Program-made: the position numbers and the translations under genes
DNA from: Bremerella sp. TYQ1
Lineage (GTDB): Bacteria > Planctomycetota > Planctomycetia > Pirellulales > Pirellulaceae
Length of the DNA stretch: 64,000 nucleotides
Direction: 5' to 3'
Assembly (NCBI RefSeq): GCF_020150455.1
Contig: NZ_CP083740.1
Coordinates: 6,345,001 to 6,409,000 of the forward strand
Notes under the pieces: generated by a model
What the model was told of the DNA's origin: nothing
The model's input: the letters and a program-made list of their open reading frames with translations, nothing else
The model's database searches: none
In this document: positions 17,928 to 26,764 of the stretch, one piece after another
How the letters are laid out: each line of letters starts with the position of its first letter
Position numbering within the stretch: the stretch's first letter is position 1

Positions 17928-19532
17928 GTGCCGATGAAAATAGGATTTCGCTGTCGACATTGCCATCTAAAGCTGACAATCTCAGCTTCGGCTGCGGGTA
18001 CCCACCAAAAGTGTCCGCGCTGTCTCGGAGAAATTGTCGTTCCCTCTCCCCCTACTCAGGTGCCTATCGAGCAACCAGGAGCCACGCAGCATCGTGGCGA
18101 ACCACTTGGCGAGACTTCTTCCAAGGAAAACTGGAAGGCACCAGTTCAGCGGTCGCTCCGCCTTCCTACGCAGCGCGCCGAGCATTTCGAGAAATGCTCG
18201 CCCCTGAAAGTCCCCGAGTTCCCTGTCGAGGGGCTGAAGATCCTCAAGGCGTTCGGACCTCCAGTGGAGAAAACCGAACCGACGCTCGCGTACAAGATTG
18301 GGGTAATCGTCGTCGCGTTGGTGATGCTGACCCTGCCCACCATATACTTCACGTTCGTTGGCAGTATTTGCTACGCCACGTATTGGTATTTTGCCCAAGG
18401 GCAGTACCTACTGTTTCCCGGCATGATCGGACCGTTGCCGTATTTGGTTGGGGCTGGCATCGGATCGATCAGCGCGGTGGTGGTTTTCTTTTTGCTGAAA
18501 CCTGTTTTCGCGCGGCCTGCGAATGTGGCACGTACGCGGAGTATTACCCCGCAAAGCGACCCGATGTTGTTCGCGTTCGTTTCGCGTGTTTGCGATGTTG
18601 TTGGTTCTCCGTTCCCATCTCGGATTGATGTTACCTACGACGTCAACGCTTCGGCCAGTTTTCGTTTAGGACTACGAAGCCTATTGAGCGGCAACGACTT
18701 GGTGCTCACCATTGGTGTGCCCTTGGTCGGAGCACTTACCACACGCCAGTTCGCCGGCGTGTTGGCTCACGAGTTTGGCCACTTCAGCCAAGGCACCGGC
18801 ATGCGGCTGACGTTTATTATTCGTGCGATTAGCGAATGGTTTGCTCGCGTTGTGTTCGAGCGTGACGAGTGGGACAAATGTCTCGACATGCTGTGCGGTC
18901 CTGACTTCTTACCACTGTCAGTGATTACCTGGCCGGCGCGTTCGTGCGTTTGGTTGTCGCGACAACTACTTCGATTGCTGATGAACATCGGCTTGTTGGT
19001 CGGCGGTTTTTTGCTTCGTGAAATGGAGTTTGACGCCGACCGATACGAGGCCCGCGTTGCTGGGAGTAATGAGTTTGCCGAGACCAGCTGGCGAATCCAG
19101 TTGGCAGGCTACGCATGGCTGCACACTCAGTCGCAGATTTCTCAGTTGGTTGACCGAGACATCTTGATTGATGATGTTGCGTTGCTGGTGCGTCACCACA
19201 TTTCCAGCATGTCGGATGCCATCAAAGAGCAGATTCATAAGGATATGAAGTCTGGAAAATGCGGGCTTTTTGATTCGCATCCGTGCGAAGCCGCACGATT
19301 TCAAAATGCCCAGCGAGAAAACGCCCCTGGCATCTTCACCCTCGAAGGAGACGCCAAGGATCTCTTCGCAGATTTCGAGACGATGGCCAAGAACGTTACT
19401 TGGGATCTCTACTGTCAGTATCTTCGCCGCAGCGTGAAGCGTTCGACGTTGCAAGATACTCAGTCTGTCTTGATGCGCTATCGGATTGGGGTAGGGACGG
19501 TCCGGCCTTGGAACGAGCCCGACTACTATTAA
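17928..19532 (+). CDS. M48-family metallopeptidase with N-terminal zinc ribbon
   Basis: 534 aa from GTG at 17928 or ATG at 17934. The N-terminus has CRHCHLKL and CPRCLGEI, two CxxC pairs forming a zinc ribbon (about residues 9-33). After a Pro-rich linker come two transmembrane helices at about residues 125-150 and 160-190. The catalytic HEFGH motif is near residue 283 in VLAHEFGHFSQGTGM, and the third zinc ligand is probably in REMEFDADRYE (about 365-375). This matches HtpX/Ste24-like membrane peptidases, which degrade damaged membrane proteins. The zinc ribbon at the front is a typical planctomycete addition. It is upstream of the RimK-linked pair on the same strand. Confidence 0.85.
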   Translation: MPMKIGFRCRHCHLKLTISASAAGTHQKCPRCLGEIVVPSPPTQVPIEQPGATQHRGEPLGETSSKENWKAPVQRSLRLPTQRAEHFEKCSPLKVPEFPVEGLKILKAFGPPVEKTEPTLAYKIGVIVVALVMLTLPTIYFTFVGSICYATYWYFAQGQYLLFPGMIGPLPYLVGAGIGSISAVVVFFLLKPVFARPANVARTRSITPQSDPMLFAFVSRVCDVVGSPFPSRIDVTYDVNASASFRLGLRSLLSGNDLVLTIGVPLVGALTTRQFAGVLAHEFGHFSQGTGMRLTFIIRAISEWFARVVFERDEWDKCLDMLCGPDFLPLSVITWPARSCVWLSRQLLRLLMNIGLLVGGFLLREMEFDADRYEARVAGSNEFAETSWRIQLAGYAWLHTQSQISQLVDRDILIDDVALLVRHHISSMSDAIKEQIHKDMKSGKCGLFDSHPCEAARFQNAQRENAPGIFTLEGDAKDLFADFETMAKNVTWDLYCQYLRRSVKRSTLQDTQSVLMRYRIGVGTVRPWNEPDYY

Positions 19533-19622
19533 CGTTTCGACTTGCCTACAATCCTACGAGTACGAGGCCGCCCTGTGGCCTTTTGTTGTTTTGCCGTCAA
19601 AGAGTTCTTTCCCGAGTAAGGC

Positions 19623-20150
19623 ATGCCCACGAAAGCACAACCGGTCAAGCTGCCGATCATTGGGTGGCGCGAATGGGTGCAACTTCCCCAACTGGGAATT
19701 GCCAAAATCAAAGCGAAGATCGACACCGGTGCGAGATCTTCCTCGCTTCACGCCTACGACTTGAAGTACGAGGAACGTGACGGCAAGCAGTGGGTACGCT
19801 TTAAAGTGCATCCCCGCCAACGCAGTTCTGCAGGCCCCGTCTCAGCAGAAAGCGAAGTGCTGGAGTTTCGCAAAGTTCGCAGTTCCAACGGCCATGTCAC
19901 CAAACGCCCTGTGATTGTGACAATGGTCGATATCCTGGGCGAGCTGTGCGAGATCGAACTCACGCTGGCCAACCGCGACGCCATGGGATTTCGCATGTTG
20001 TTAGGCCGCGAAGCGATCCGAGGCCGTTTGCTGGTCGATTCCGGCGCATCTTATTTATCCGGCATCCCTAAGCGGTTGAAAGTGAAGCGTCCCACTAACG
20101 GAACGCCAGCGAAGCGAGACTCGGCGAAAACCCAATCGGATGCCACCTAG
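19623..20150 (+). CDS. Retropepsin-like ATP-dependent zinc protease family protein (RimB-like)
   Basis: 175 aa. The family (PF05618, formerly called ATP-dependent zinc protease) has a retropepsin fold; the active-site aspartate motif is KIDTGARSSSLHA (about residues 27-40). A second landmark is FRMLLGREAIRGRLLVDSGASY (about 120-141). Members sit beside rimK in many bacteria, and one (RimB) removes glutamates added to ribosomal protein S6. Here rimK starts 125 bases downstream on the same strand, which supports that role. The C-terminal 25 residues are charged and not conserved. Confidence 0.88.
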   Translation: MPTKAQPVKLPIIGWREWVQLPQLGIAKIKAKIDTGARSSSLHAYDLKYEERDGKQWVRFKVHPRQRSSAGPVSAESEVLEFRKVRSSNGHVTKRPVIVTMVDILGELCEIELTLANRDAMGFRMLLGREAIRGRLLVDSGASYLSGIPKRLKVKRPTNGTPAKRDSAKTQSDAT

Positions 20151-20275
20151 TAATTCGGTTGTCTGACGTCAAAATGTCTTTACGATGACGTATAGGGGAG
20201 AACGTTTCTTCCTGCGGATCGCTCTGCCGTGCGAGAAGCCGGCGCACAAACCTGTCGAGATGGAAACGCGACGAA

Positions 20276-21484
20276 ATGAAGTTAGGAATCCTTTCCTGCA
20301 ATCGATTTTGCTACAGTACTCGTCGCCTGCGTGACGCCGCGGTGGAACGTGGTCATGACGTGAAGGTATTGAATACCCTCAAGTTCGCCATCGATCTCGA
20401 GAAGGGAGAGCCTGATCTTTACTTCCGCTCGAAACAGCTTAGCTCTTACGACGCCGTGCTGCCCCGGATTGGTGCTTCGATCACCTATTTCGGAACGGCC
20501 GTGGTTCGCCAGTTCGAGCAAATGGACGTTTTCCCGGCGAACAGCTCGTGGGGCATCACGAATTCGCGAGACAAGCTTCGCAGCCTGCAAATCCTTAGCC
20601 GACATCACATCGGTATTCCTCAGACGACATTCGTCCGCGATCGAGCCGACATTTTGCCAGCGATCGAACGTGTCGGTGGAGCACCGGTCGTCATCAAGTT
20701 GATCGAAGGCACGCAAGGTGTCGGTGTTATCTTGGCCGATTCGGTAAAAATTGCTGAGGCAATTATCGAGACGCTGCACAGCACGCGACAAAACGTGCTC
20801 GTCCAGAAGTTTGTCAAAGAAAGCCGAGGACGTGACGTTCGAGCATTCGTCGTTGGCGATCAAGTTGTTGCGGCCATGCGGCGTATCGCTCAGGGAACCG
20901 AGTTCCGCAGCAACGTTCACCGCGGTGGACTTACCGAAGCGGTTGAGTTGGACGACAAGTATCGCGAGACGGCCGTTCGCGCTTCTCAGATCATGGGGCT
21001 TCGTGTGGCTGGCGTCGACATGCTGGAAAGCGATACCGGTCCTCAGGTCATGGAAGTGAACTCTTCGCCTGGCTTGGAAGGGATTGAACGTTGCACCAAG
21101 CTTGACATTGCCGGGGCGATTGTCGATTACATCGCAGCCCAGGTCGACTTCCCCGAAATCGATATTCGTCAACGCCTGACTGTCAGTCGCGGCTATGGCG
21201 TGACTGAACTGCACATTCCGGAGGGATCGGAGTATTGCGGCAAGACGATCGACGAGTCAGGTTTCCCTGATCACGATATCAACGTGCTGACGTTGTATCG
21301 CGGCACATCTGTGATTCCGAATCCGCGTTTGAAGCGAACTCTTGAGCCCGGCGATCGATTGCTTTGCTTCGGGAAGCTGGATGCGATGCGCGGACTGATT
21401 CCTGAGAAGATTATCAAACAGCGCCGCCCGAAAGTGAAAAAGCTTTCCAAGTCGGCGCTCAAGGAATCTACTCGGACGGAGTAG
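20276..21484 (+). CDS. rimK: RimK-like ATP-grasp ligase with C-terminal RCK_C-like domain
   Basis: 402 aa, about 100 longer than E. coli RimK. Residues 1-290 align with ribosomal protein S6:glutamate ligase: NSSWGITNSRDKLRSLQIL, GAPVVIKLIEGTQGVGVIL (ATP-grasp) and MEVNSSPGLEGIE (metal site). Residues about 300-390 (GVTELHIPEGSEYCGKTIDE ... LEPGDRLLCFGKLDAMRGL) have the TrkA-C/RCK_C pattern, a small ligand-binding module of potassium channels and transporters. That tail suggests control by a ligand. A RimB-like protease gene precedes it. The last 17 bases overlap the convergent acetyltransferase gene. Confidence 0.88.
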   Translation: MKLGILSCNRFCYSTRRLRDAAVERGHDVKVLNTLKFAIDLEKGEPDLYFRSKQLSSYDAVLPRIGASITYFGTAVVRQFEQMDVFPANSSWGITNSRDKLRSLQILSRHHIGIPQTTFVRDRADILPAIERVGGAPVVIKLIEGTQGVGVILADSVKIAEAIIETLHSTRQNVLVQKFVKESRGRDVRAFVVGDQVVAAMRRIAQGTEFRSNVHRGGLTEAVELDDKYRETAVRASQIMGLRVAGVDMLESDTGPQVMEVNSSPGLEGIERCTKLDIAGAIVDYIAAQVDFPEIDIRQRLTVSRGYGVTELHIPEGSEYCGKTIDESGFPDHDINVLTLYRGTSVIPNPRLKRTLEPGDRLLCFGKLDAMRGLIPEKIIKQRRPKVKKLSKSALKESTRTE

Positions 21485-22037
21485 ACTCGATTTCCCGGAT
21501 GACGCGGCACGGATTGCCTGCCGCGAAGACACCGCTGGGAATATCTTTGGTCACCACACTGCCGGCGCCGATGACCGTTTGGTCGCCTATCGTAACGCCA
21601 GGGCAGATGATGGCTCCGCCTCCAATCCAAACGTCGGAGCCAATCGAGATCGGCTTGCCAAATTCTTCTGATCTGCGAAGTTGGGCATCCATCGGATGTG
21701 ATGCGGTGTAAATTTGCACCGCAGGTCCAAGCAGCGTGTGATCCCCAATTTCAACATGGCAAACATCCAATACGATGCAGTTGAAATTGAAATAAACCTT
21801 CTTGCCCAGGGTGATATTGCTGCCGTAGTCGCAATGAAACGGCGGTTCAATCCATGCTGTCTCCCCTCCGCGTCCGATCAGCTGTTTAATAAGTTCTTGT
21901 AGCTGATCGGCATCTTCCGGGGGGCAATCGTACATCGCGTGGCAGATCGTTCGTGCTCGCCTGCGCGACGCAATCAGGTCAGGATCTGTAGCGTCGTAGA
22001 GTTGACCAACCAGCATTTTTTCGCGTTCGGTGGGCAC
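21468..22037 (-). CDS. maa: Maltose/galactoside O-acetyltransferase-like hexapeptide-repeat protein
   Basis: 189 aa from GTG at 22037. That start gives PTEREKMLVGQLYDA, matching the STEKEKMIAGELY start of E. coli Maa as I recall it, so it is preferred to the ATG at 22016. The body is a left-handed beta helix of hexapeptide repeats; GDHTLLGPAVQIYTASHPMD contains the catalytic histidine, and DVWIGGGAIICPGVTIGD and NPCRVIRE close the fold. It transfers acetyl from acetyl-CoA to a sugar. Its 3' end overlaps rimK by 17 bases. Confidence 0.9.
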   Translation of the reverse strand: MPTEREKMLVGQLYDATDPDLIASRRRARTICHAMYDCPPEDADQLQELIKQLIGRGGETAWIEPPFHCDYGSNITLGKKVYFNFNCIVLDVCHVEIGDHTLLGPAVQIYTASHPMDAQLRRSEEFGKPISIGSDVWIGGGAIICPGVTIGDQTVIGAGSVVTKDIPSGVFAAGNPCRVIREIESTPSE

Positions 22038-22101
22038 TGGGATCGGTTACCTGAGGTGTTGTGGCGAAGCAGAAGCTGTACGGCTCAACGGTGCGGGCAT
22101 G

Positions 22102-22136
22102 AAAAAAGCCCGCAAACCATTTTGATTCGCGGGCCT
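22102..22136 (-). terminator. Terminator of the tRNA-Ala transcription unit
   Basis: On the minus strand, GCCCGC, then a 15-base loop, then GCGGGC and six T. It begins a few bases past the tRNA 3' end and lies before the acetyltransferase start. Confidence 0.85.
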
Positions 22137-22142
22137 TTAAGG

Positions 22143-22215
<73 letters not shown>

Positions 22216-22449
22216 AAGTTCAAGGTAAAACCTTGGGTTGAATGCTTTGGGCATTCACTATTTACTTTATCGGCACCAAGGCCGCCTGAGTAAAGAGATA
22301 AGATTACCAATCTGCTCCCAGGGTGTCAACAACCGGTCACGCATCTTCTGCGTTAAGTTACACTACGTAGAAGGTTTCCGCCGAATCCCAAATCTTCATC
22401 AACCCTGGTAAGGGGCTTTCACCTGCCTTTAAGGCTGAAATGGACTCGC

Positions 22450-23532
22450 GTGAAAAAGCACCTGGTTACCGTTTTAAGAATCCTCGTACCTGCTGGCATC
22501 TTGGCCTACCTGTTATGGACGATCGGTAGTAATCCGGAGAACGTCGAAGCGGTCCGTCAGATCTTTAGCGCGAAGACACGCTGGTGGAGCGTCGCGGTCG
22601 CGTTTGGTTTTGCGTTGTGTGCGCTCTCGTGCACATTCATTCGCTGGTACTTGCTGGTCATCTCGGTCGGAATTCCATTTCGCTTGAAAGATGCTTTTCG
22701 TCTCGGTTTCCTAGGGTACATGCTGAACTTTGTCGGACTCGGCGGCGTCGGCGGCGATCTTTTCAAAGGTTACATGTTGGCGAAGGATAATCCTCATAAG
22801 CGGCCAGAGGCGATCTCGACAATCTTCATGGATCGTTTGATCGGGCTCTACGCGTTGTTTGTCGTAACATCGCTGGCAGCTTTGAGCTTAGACCTTGAGG
22901 GAGCACAGCCAGCCATTCGTACGGTGACGTACGTCGTGCATGGAGCGACACTCGGTGGACTTGTCGGGCTCACTCTGATCTTTCTGCCAGGGTTCAGCAA
23001 GGGATCGATACGTGAGTTTCTGGAAGAACTGCCAAAGATCGGCGGCGCGTTCAAACGCATCTTTGAAGCCGCCGCAATGTATCGTCGCCGTCCGAAGTAT
23101 CTCGTCTGGATCGGCTTACTAAGCTTGGGGGTCCACTCGTTGTTCTCGGTGGCAGCTTACTTTGTTGCCTCGGGATTGTTCGAGAAGCATCCTTCTTTGT
23201 TCGAAATGATGGTGATCACTCCGCTGGCTATGGTATTCGCAGCGATTCCCCTGTCGCCCGGGGGAATGGGCACGCTGGAGCTTGCAATCACCGAGCTTTA
23301 CGTGACGGTTCCATCCGAAGAAATGAGCAAGGCCAGCGCGATTACGGTGGCCCTTGGCTTTCGTGCGTTGACGATTGGCCTGGCATTCATCGGGGCGATC
23401 TTCTACTGGACCAACCGGTCGTCGGTCGATCAGTCGATGGCCGAAGTTAGCGCCGAAGAGGAGACGCTGGAGCATCTTGCTGAGGCATCGGACGAAGAGT
23501 TTTCGCCGTCTCAGCAACCGGAGCATCGGTAG
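22450..23532 (+). CDS. Lysylphosphatidylglycerol synthase transmembrane-domain (flippase-like) protein
   Basis: 360 aa from GTG at 22450. Eight or so hydrophobic helices span residues 5 to 325, with the family landmarks LGFLGYMLNFVGLGGVGGDLFKGY (split here over the helix 3 boundary, about residues 88-112) and later LSPGGMGTLE (about 273-282). This is PF03706, the membrane half of lysyl-PG synthase, found alone in many bacteria as a putative lipid flippase or transporter. No catalytic aminoacyl-transfer domain follows, only an acidic 35-residue tail. The last 86 bases overlap the convergent gene for the beta-helix protein. Confidence 0.85.
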   Translation: MKKHLVTVLRILVPAGILAYLLWTIGSNPENVEAVRQIFSAKTRWWSVAVAFGFALCALSCTFIRWYLLVISVGIPFRLKDAFRLGFLGYMLNFVGLGGVGGDLFKGYMLAKDNPHKRPEAISTIFMDRLIGLYALFVVTSLAALSLDLEGAQPAIRTVTYVVHGATLGGLVGLTLIFLPGFSKGSIREFLEELPKIGGAFKRIFEAAAMYRRRPKYLVWIGLLSLGVHSLFSVAAYFVASGLFEKHPSLFEMMVITPLAMVFAAIPLSPGGMGTLELAITELYVTVPSEEMSKASAITVALGFRALTIGLAFIGAIFYWTNRSSVDQSMAEVSAEEETLEHLAEASDEEFSPSQQPEHR

Positions 23533-24418
23533 CTTCCTGACCATCAATGGTGATTTTGGCATCGTCGCGGAACGTTGCCGGAGCGGTATTTTCGAGCAAA
23601 GTCGAATCGACGACGGTTGTCTTCGAGAACCCTTCGCCTCGTAACTGTGCCGTGCCATTGTCGCCTAGCAGCGATTTGTTGAGCGTGGCCCGGGACGCTC
23701 CGCCGACCGAGACACCACTGCGGCCGTTTCCGCGCGACGTGATCTCGGCAAGCTCAATGTCGTAGCAGTTGCTATGAACGTTGATGCCGTCGAGCTGAAA
23801 ACCTTGCACGGTCAGATCCAAAATCTTGACGTTTCGCACTTCATACAGCGTGATGCCGGTTCGACGAGCTGTGTAGGTCAGGCGATAACTGCCTGGTCCA
23901 CGATCCTTTTCGGTGCAGAAAAAGATCATGCCATCGGTCAGGGACCATTCCAGTGGTTGAAGCGTATCAATCTGCTCGGTGCTTTCGAGCTTCACGCGTT
24001 TCGCGGGTCGATCGTCCAGGTAAAGCTGATGGTATGTCTTGTACGTGGGAGCGAAGCAGTAAACGTCGTTGACGACATGCTTCCAGCCATCAACGGGAAC
24101 TTGCGCACGACCGTCGAGGATTGCTCCATTGCCAACGATGGTAAAGGGAGCGAACTCCCAGCCGCTGTTGTGACCACCTTGCAGGGTAATCGATTCGCGA
24201 TAGGGGACCCCTTTGTTCGCGATGATGACTCGATCCCCTTTGCGTGCAATACGAAGCGCCTTAGTGATCGTCTCAATCGGACCGCTGCTGCCTTCCGATG
24301 CGTTAGCCGTCGTGCCGTTATTGCGGTCGTCGCCACTCACGTTATCGACGAAGATCTCGGCACCGCGTACCGGGTGGGCGAGAAGAATCAGAGCTAGGGC
24401 GAATGCGAAACGACGCAT
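23447..24418 (-). CDS. Exported right-handed beta-helix protein
   Basis: 323 aa from ATG at 24418, which starts the signal peptide RRFAFALALILLAHPVRGAE; the frame stays open further upstream, but those residues lack a signal. The mature protein begins IFVDNVSGDDRNNGTTANAS, a typical start for planctomycete parallel beta-helix proteins, with PIETITKALRIARKGDRVII as the first rungs and VRNVKILDLTVQGFQLDGIN and later NG.SGVSVGGAS.. repeats as later ones. Family members bind or cleave polysaccharides; no catalytic residues are evident. It overlaps the convergent flippase-like gene by 86 bases. Confidence 0.8.
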   Translation of the reverse strand: MRRFAFALALILLAHPVRGAEIFVDNVSGDDRNNGTTANASEGSSGPIETITKALRIARKGDRVIIANKGVPYRESITLQGGHNSGWEFAPFTIVGNGAILDGRAQVPVDGWKHVVNDVYCFAPTYKTYHQLYLDDRPAKRVKLESTEQIDTLQPLEWSLTDGMIFFCTEKDRGPGSYRLTYTARRTGITLYEVRNVKILDLTVQGFQLDGINVHSNCYDIELAEITSRGNGRSGVSVGGASRATLNKSLLGDNGTAQLRGEGFSKTTVVDSTLLENTAPATFRDDAKITIDGQEATDAPVAETAKTLRPMPQQDAPASPLRR

Positions 24419-24515
24419 GAATGTCCACTCAATCGATGTAATCGTCAAATTCGGTCCAGATTTACACGCCCCATCATGCCGTGCTATCGGACCAATTTCC
24501 ACAGGGGAATCGCGG

Positions 24516-25418
24516 TTAAAACCAAAAACGCATGCCAGAGATAAAGCCATTCAGCTCAATCCCCTCCAAGTTGGTGTATTGGTACCCCGCGAATAGTTCG
24601 GCCCGTTTCCATTGTGCGCCTAGGGTCGAGCGAATCCGAAACAGATCAGCCGATCCTACTTTGCCCAGGTCCATTTCGGTCGACCATATCCATGGCTTGC
24701 CGAGATAGACGTCGTATTCTGTCGTGAAATTGATTCCGAACTCGGAACCATTTCGATCTTCCAGCAAGTTGGCTCCCAAGCCGAAACGAAACTGGCTGTG
24801 ATATCCTTGCGGCGCTCGAAACGTAAAGTTTAAGTCGCCGAGTGTCAGTTGATCTGTTCCGCCGGATGGGATGTTCTCGAAGTACTCATCCCATTGCATG
24901 TCGATACCCCAGCGGCTGGTCCCTTCGACGAGCAGCTTGGTGCCGACTCGCGATAGGTCACCGAAGTCGGTACCGTACTCCACCGATCCGCGTATCGACG
25001 TCGTCTTACCGATGCTGACCCACTCGTCACCCATCAGCATATAGCCAAACTCATGCTGATACGGGTAATCCGAAAAATACCCGGGCGGGCCATAAATCGT
25101 GTACGTGATCTCTTCGCCTGATTCTGTCATGCAAATGACAGTGCGTTTGTCAGGCACCATCGCATCGACGGTGGCAATCGTTCCATACAACAGCAAAACA
25201 CCGAGAAGTTCGCCGGCGGCTGAGCCGATATCATCATCACAATCATGGTCGTGATGGCGGTCTCTGCGTTTCGGTGTTTCGCTGCGTGGTGGATCAGGAT
25301 CGTCGGTCCGGCTCTCGCCGGCGGCACTCGATAACAGTCCTTCCGCCCCGACTCGTTTAGCAAGAAAGGGCAAACAGCCGATCGCCACGATCAGGCAAAT
25401 TGCCAGCGTTCTTGCCAT
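24516..25418 (-). CDS. Putative outer-membrane beta-barrel protein
   Basis: 300 aa from ATG at 25418, with AGGA upstream. The signal peptide ARTLAICLIVAIGCLPFLAK is followed by an Asp/His-rich stretch (RDRHHDHDCDDD, about residues 51-62). A hydrophobic segment (GELLGVLLLYGTIATVDAM) and then alternating-residue strands follow, and the sequence ends FISGMRFWF with a terminal aromatic residue, the mark of an outer-membrane barrel. No named family. The beta-helix gene lies about 100 bases downstream on the same strand, so the two may be expressed together. Confidence 0.6.
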   Translation of the reverse strand: MARTLAICLIVAIGCLPFLAKRVGAEGLLSSAAGESRTDDPDPPRSETPKRRDRHHDHDCDDDIGSAAGELLGVLLLYGTIATVDAMVPDKRTVICMTESGEEITYTIYGPPGYFSDYPYQHEFGYMLMGDEWVSIGKTTSIRGSVEYGTDFGDLSRVGTKLLVEGTSRWGIDMQWDEYFENIPSGGTDQLTLGDLNFTFRAPQGYHSQFRFGLGANLLEDRNGSEFGINFTTEYDVYLGKPWIWSTEMDLGKVGSADLFRIRSTLGAQWKRAELFAGYQYTNLEGIELNGFISGMRFWF

Positions 25419-25629
25419 GTGAAAAGTCCTCGGCAGACAGGATTGCATCCGTTGCCGGAAACCTGTCGCAGTAACGGCCAGGATCCCGAGCGCGGCAACA
25501 TTACGAAGCCGCTCCACCTAGGTCAAGGTGACTTTGCCAGCGGCCATCGCAACTGCCCCCTGGTAGCATCGCTGTCAGTTCCCAGTACGATAAAGACGTT
25601 TTCCGCTTCATTTAGTACGACCCAGCTTT

Positions 25630-26259
25630 ATGGCACGCATTCTTCTAACCTCCGGTCCGACGAGACAATACATCGATCCGGTTCGCTACCTCACCAATGC
25701 ATCGAGCGGACGGATGGGCTGTAGTCTGGCCGAGGCGGCCGTCGCTGCCGGGCACGACGTCGTCATCGTTTCTGGCCCTGTCAGCGTGACTTATCCGGCG
25801 GAAGCGACGGTACACTGGGTCGATACGACCGATGAAATGCTGGAAGAAGCTCGCAAGCAGTTTGATTCTTGTGACGGCTTGATCGGTGTTGCCGCCCCGT
25901 GCGACTATCGCCCCGAGTTCGTCCAAGATCAGAAGATTGCCAAAACGGGCCAACCACTTGTTCTTCAACTGATTGAAACGCCTGACATTGTGGCGACGTT
26001 GGGTGCGGAAAAGAAAGATCGCTGGGTGGTGGGGTTCGCCTTGGAAACCGAGGACCGTCGGTTCCGGGCCCTCGTCAAGCTGGAAAAGAAAAGCTGCGAC
26101 TTGATGGTTCTCAACGGTCCGGAAGCGATGAACAGCGAAGAAAACCAGGTCGAAGTCCTCGCCAAAGATGGCAGCGTCGTCGCGACCATTCAGGGCAACA
26201 AGTCCGACGTTGCCACGCAGATCATGCAGATTGTGACCGAGCGGTTAGTCCAAGCGTAA
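25630..26259 (+). CDS. coaB: Phosphopantothenate-cysteine ligase domain protein (CoaB), standalone
   Basis: 209 aa. It aligns with the C-terminal half of bacterial CoaBC: ILLTSGPTRQYIDPVRYLTN (about residues 4-23), NASSGRMG, AAPCDYRPE, and NGPEAMNSEENQVEVL near 165-180. CoaB joins cysteine to 4'-phosphopantothenate on the way to coenzyme A. There is no CoaC (decarboxylase) domain attached and none nearby, so CoaC must be encoded separately, as I recall for other planctomycetes. It ends 15 bases inside the convergent thioesterase gene. Confidence 0.88.
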   Translation: MARILLTSGPTRQYIDPVRYLTNASSGRMGCSLAEAAVAAGHDVVIVSGPVSVTYPAEATVHWVDTTDEMLEEARKQFDSCDGLIGVAAPCDYRPEFVQDQKIAKTGQPLVLQLIETPDIVATLGAEKKDRWVVGFALETEDRRFRALVKLEKKSCDLMVLNGPEAMNSEENQVEVLAKDGSVVATIQGNKSDVATQIMQIVTERLVQA

Positions 26260-26652
26260 CACTTCCGGAATCTTTGTCGGCTTCCCTTCTCGGGTAATGC
26301 AAGCAAGCAGCGTTTTTCCTTCGACGACTAAATCGTCGTCGCGGCGAATCTCGTAGGCCAATTCGATTCTCGCCCCTTTGGCTTTGATTGTTCGCACCGA
26401 AACATGCAGCAAGTCGTCGAATTCGGCCGGCAGGTGATAGCGGCACTCGACATCGCGCACCACCAGCAGCAGGCCTTCCTCTTCCATCCGCTTGTAATTA
26501 AATCCGCTGGCGCGAAGCATTTCGGTTCGCGCAAGCTCGAAGTAAGTGATGTAATTCGCATGATGAACGCGCCCCTGTGCATCCGTTTCCTGATAGCGAA
26601 CGCGAACTTCGATCGTGTGCTCTGTCAGCATCCCTGGTGAACTTTCTCTCAT
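26245..26652 (-). CDS. Acyl-CoA thioesterase of the 4-hydroxybenzoyl-CoA thioesterase (YbgC) family
   Basis: 135 aa from ATG at 26652 (the ATG at 26631 is also possible). The hot-dog fold signature is RYQETDAQGRVHHANYITYFE, split here between residues 16 and 36; the aspartate in ETDAQG is the expected catalytic residue. Members hydrolyse acyl-CoA thioesters and YbgC interacts with the Tol-Pal system, though no tol genes are present here. It overlaps coaB by 15 bases at the 3' end. It is divergent from the ACT-domain gene, whose promoter lies in between. Confidence 0.88.
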   Translation of the reverse strand: MRESSPGMLTEHTIEVRVRYQETDAQGRVHHANYITYFELARTEMLRASGFNYKRMEEEGLLLVVRDVECRYHLPAEFDDLLHVSVRTIKAKGARIELAYEIRRDDDLVVEGKTLLACITREGKPTKIPEVLRLD

Positions 26653-26690
26653 TTCCGTGGCTGATCTTTCCCCTCCAGTTGGGGCAATGA

Positions 26691-26719
26691 TTGACCGAAC
26701 CCTAAGCCTTTTTTATAGT
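26691..26719 (+). promoter_or_regulatory. Strong sigma70-like promoter of the ACT-domain gene
   Basis: TTGACC (26691-26696) and TATAGT (26714-26719) are separated by exactly 17 bases, each box one or two bases off consensus. A transcript would start near 26726, leaving a leader of about 40 bases before the ATG at 26765. Confidence 0.75.
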
Positions 26720-26764
26720 TGCGGTTGTTACCTGCCAATTTCGTTTTAGCATGATTGGGGCATT

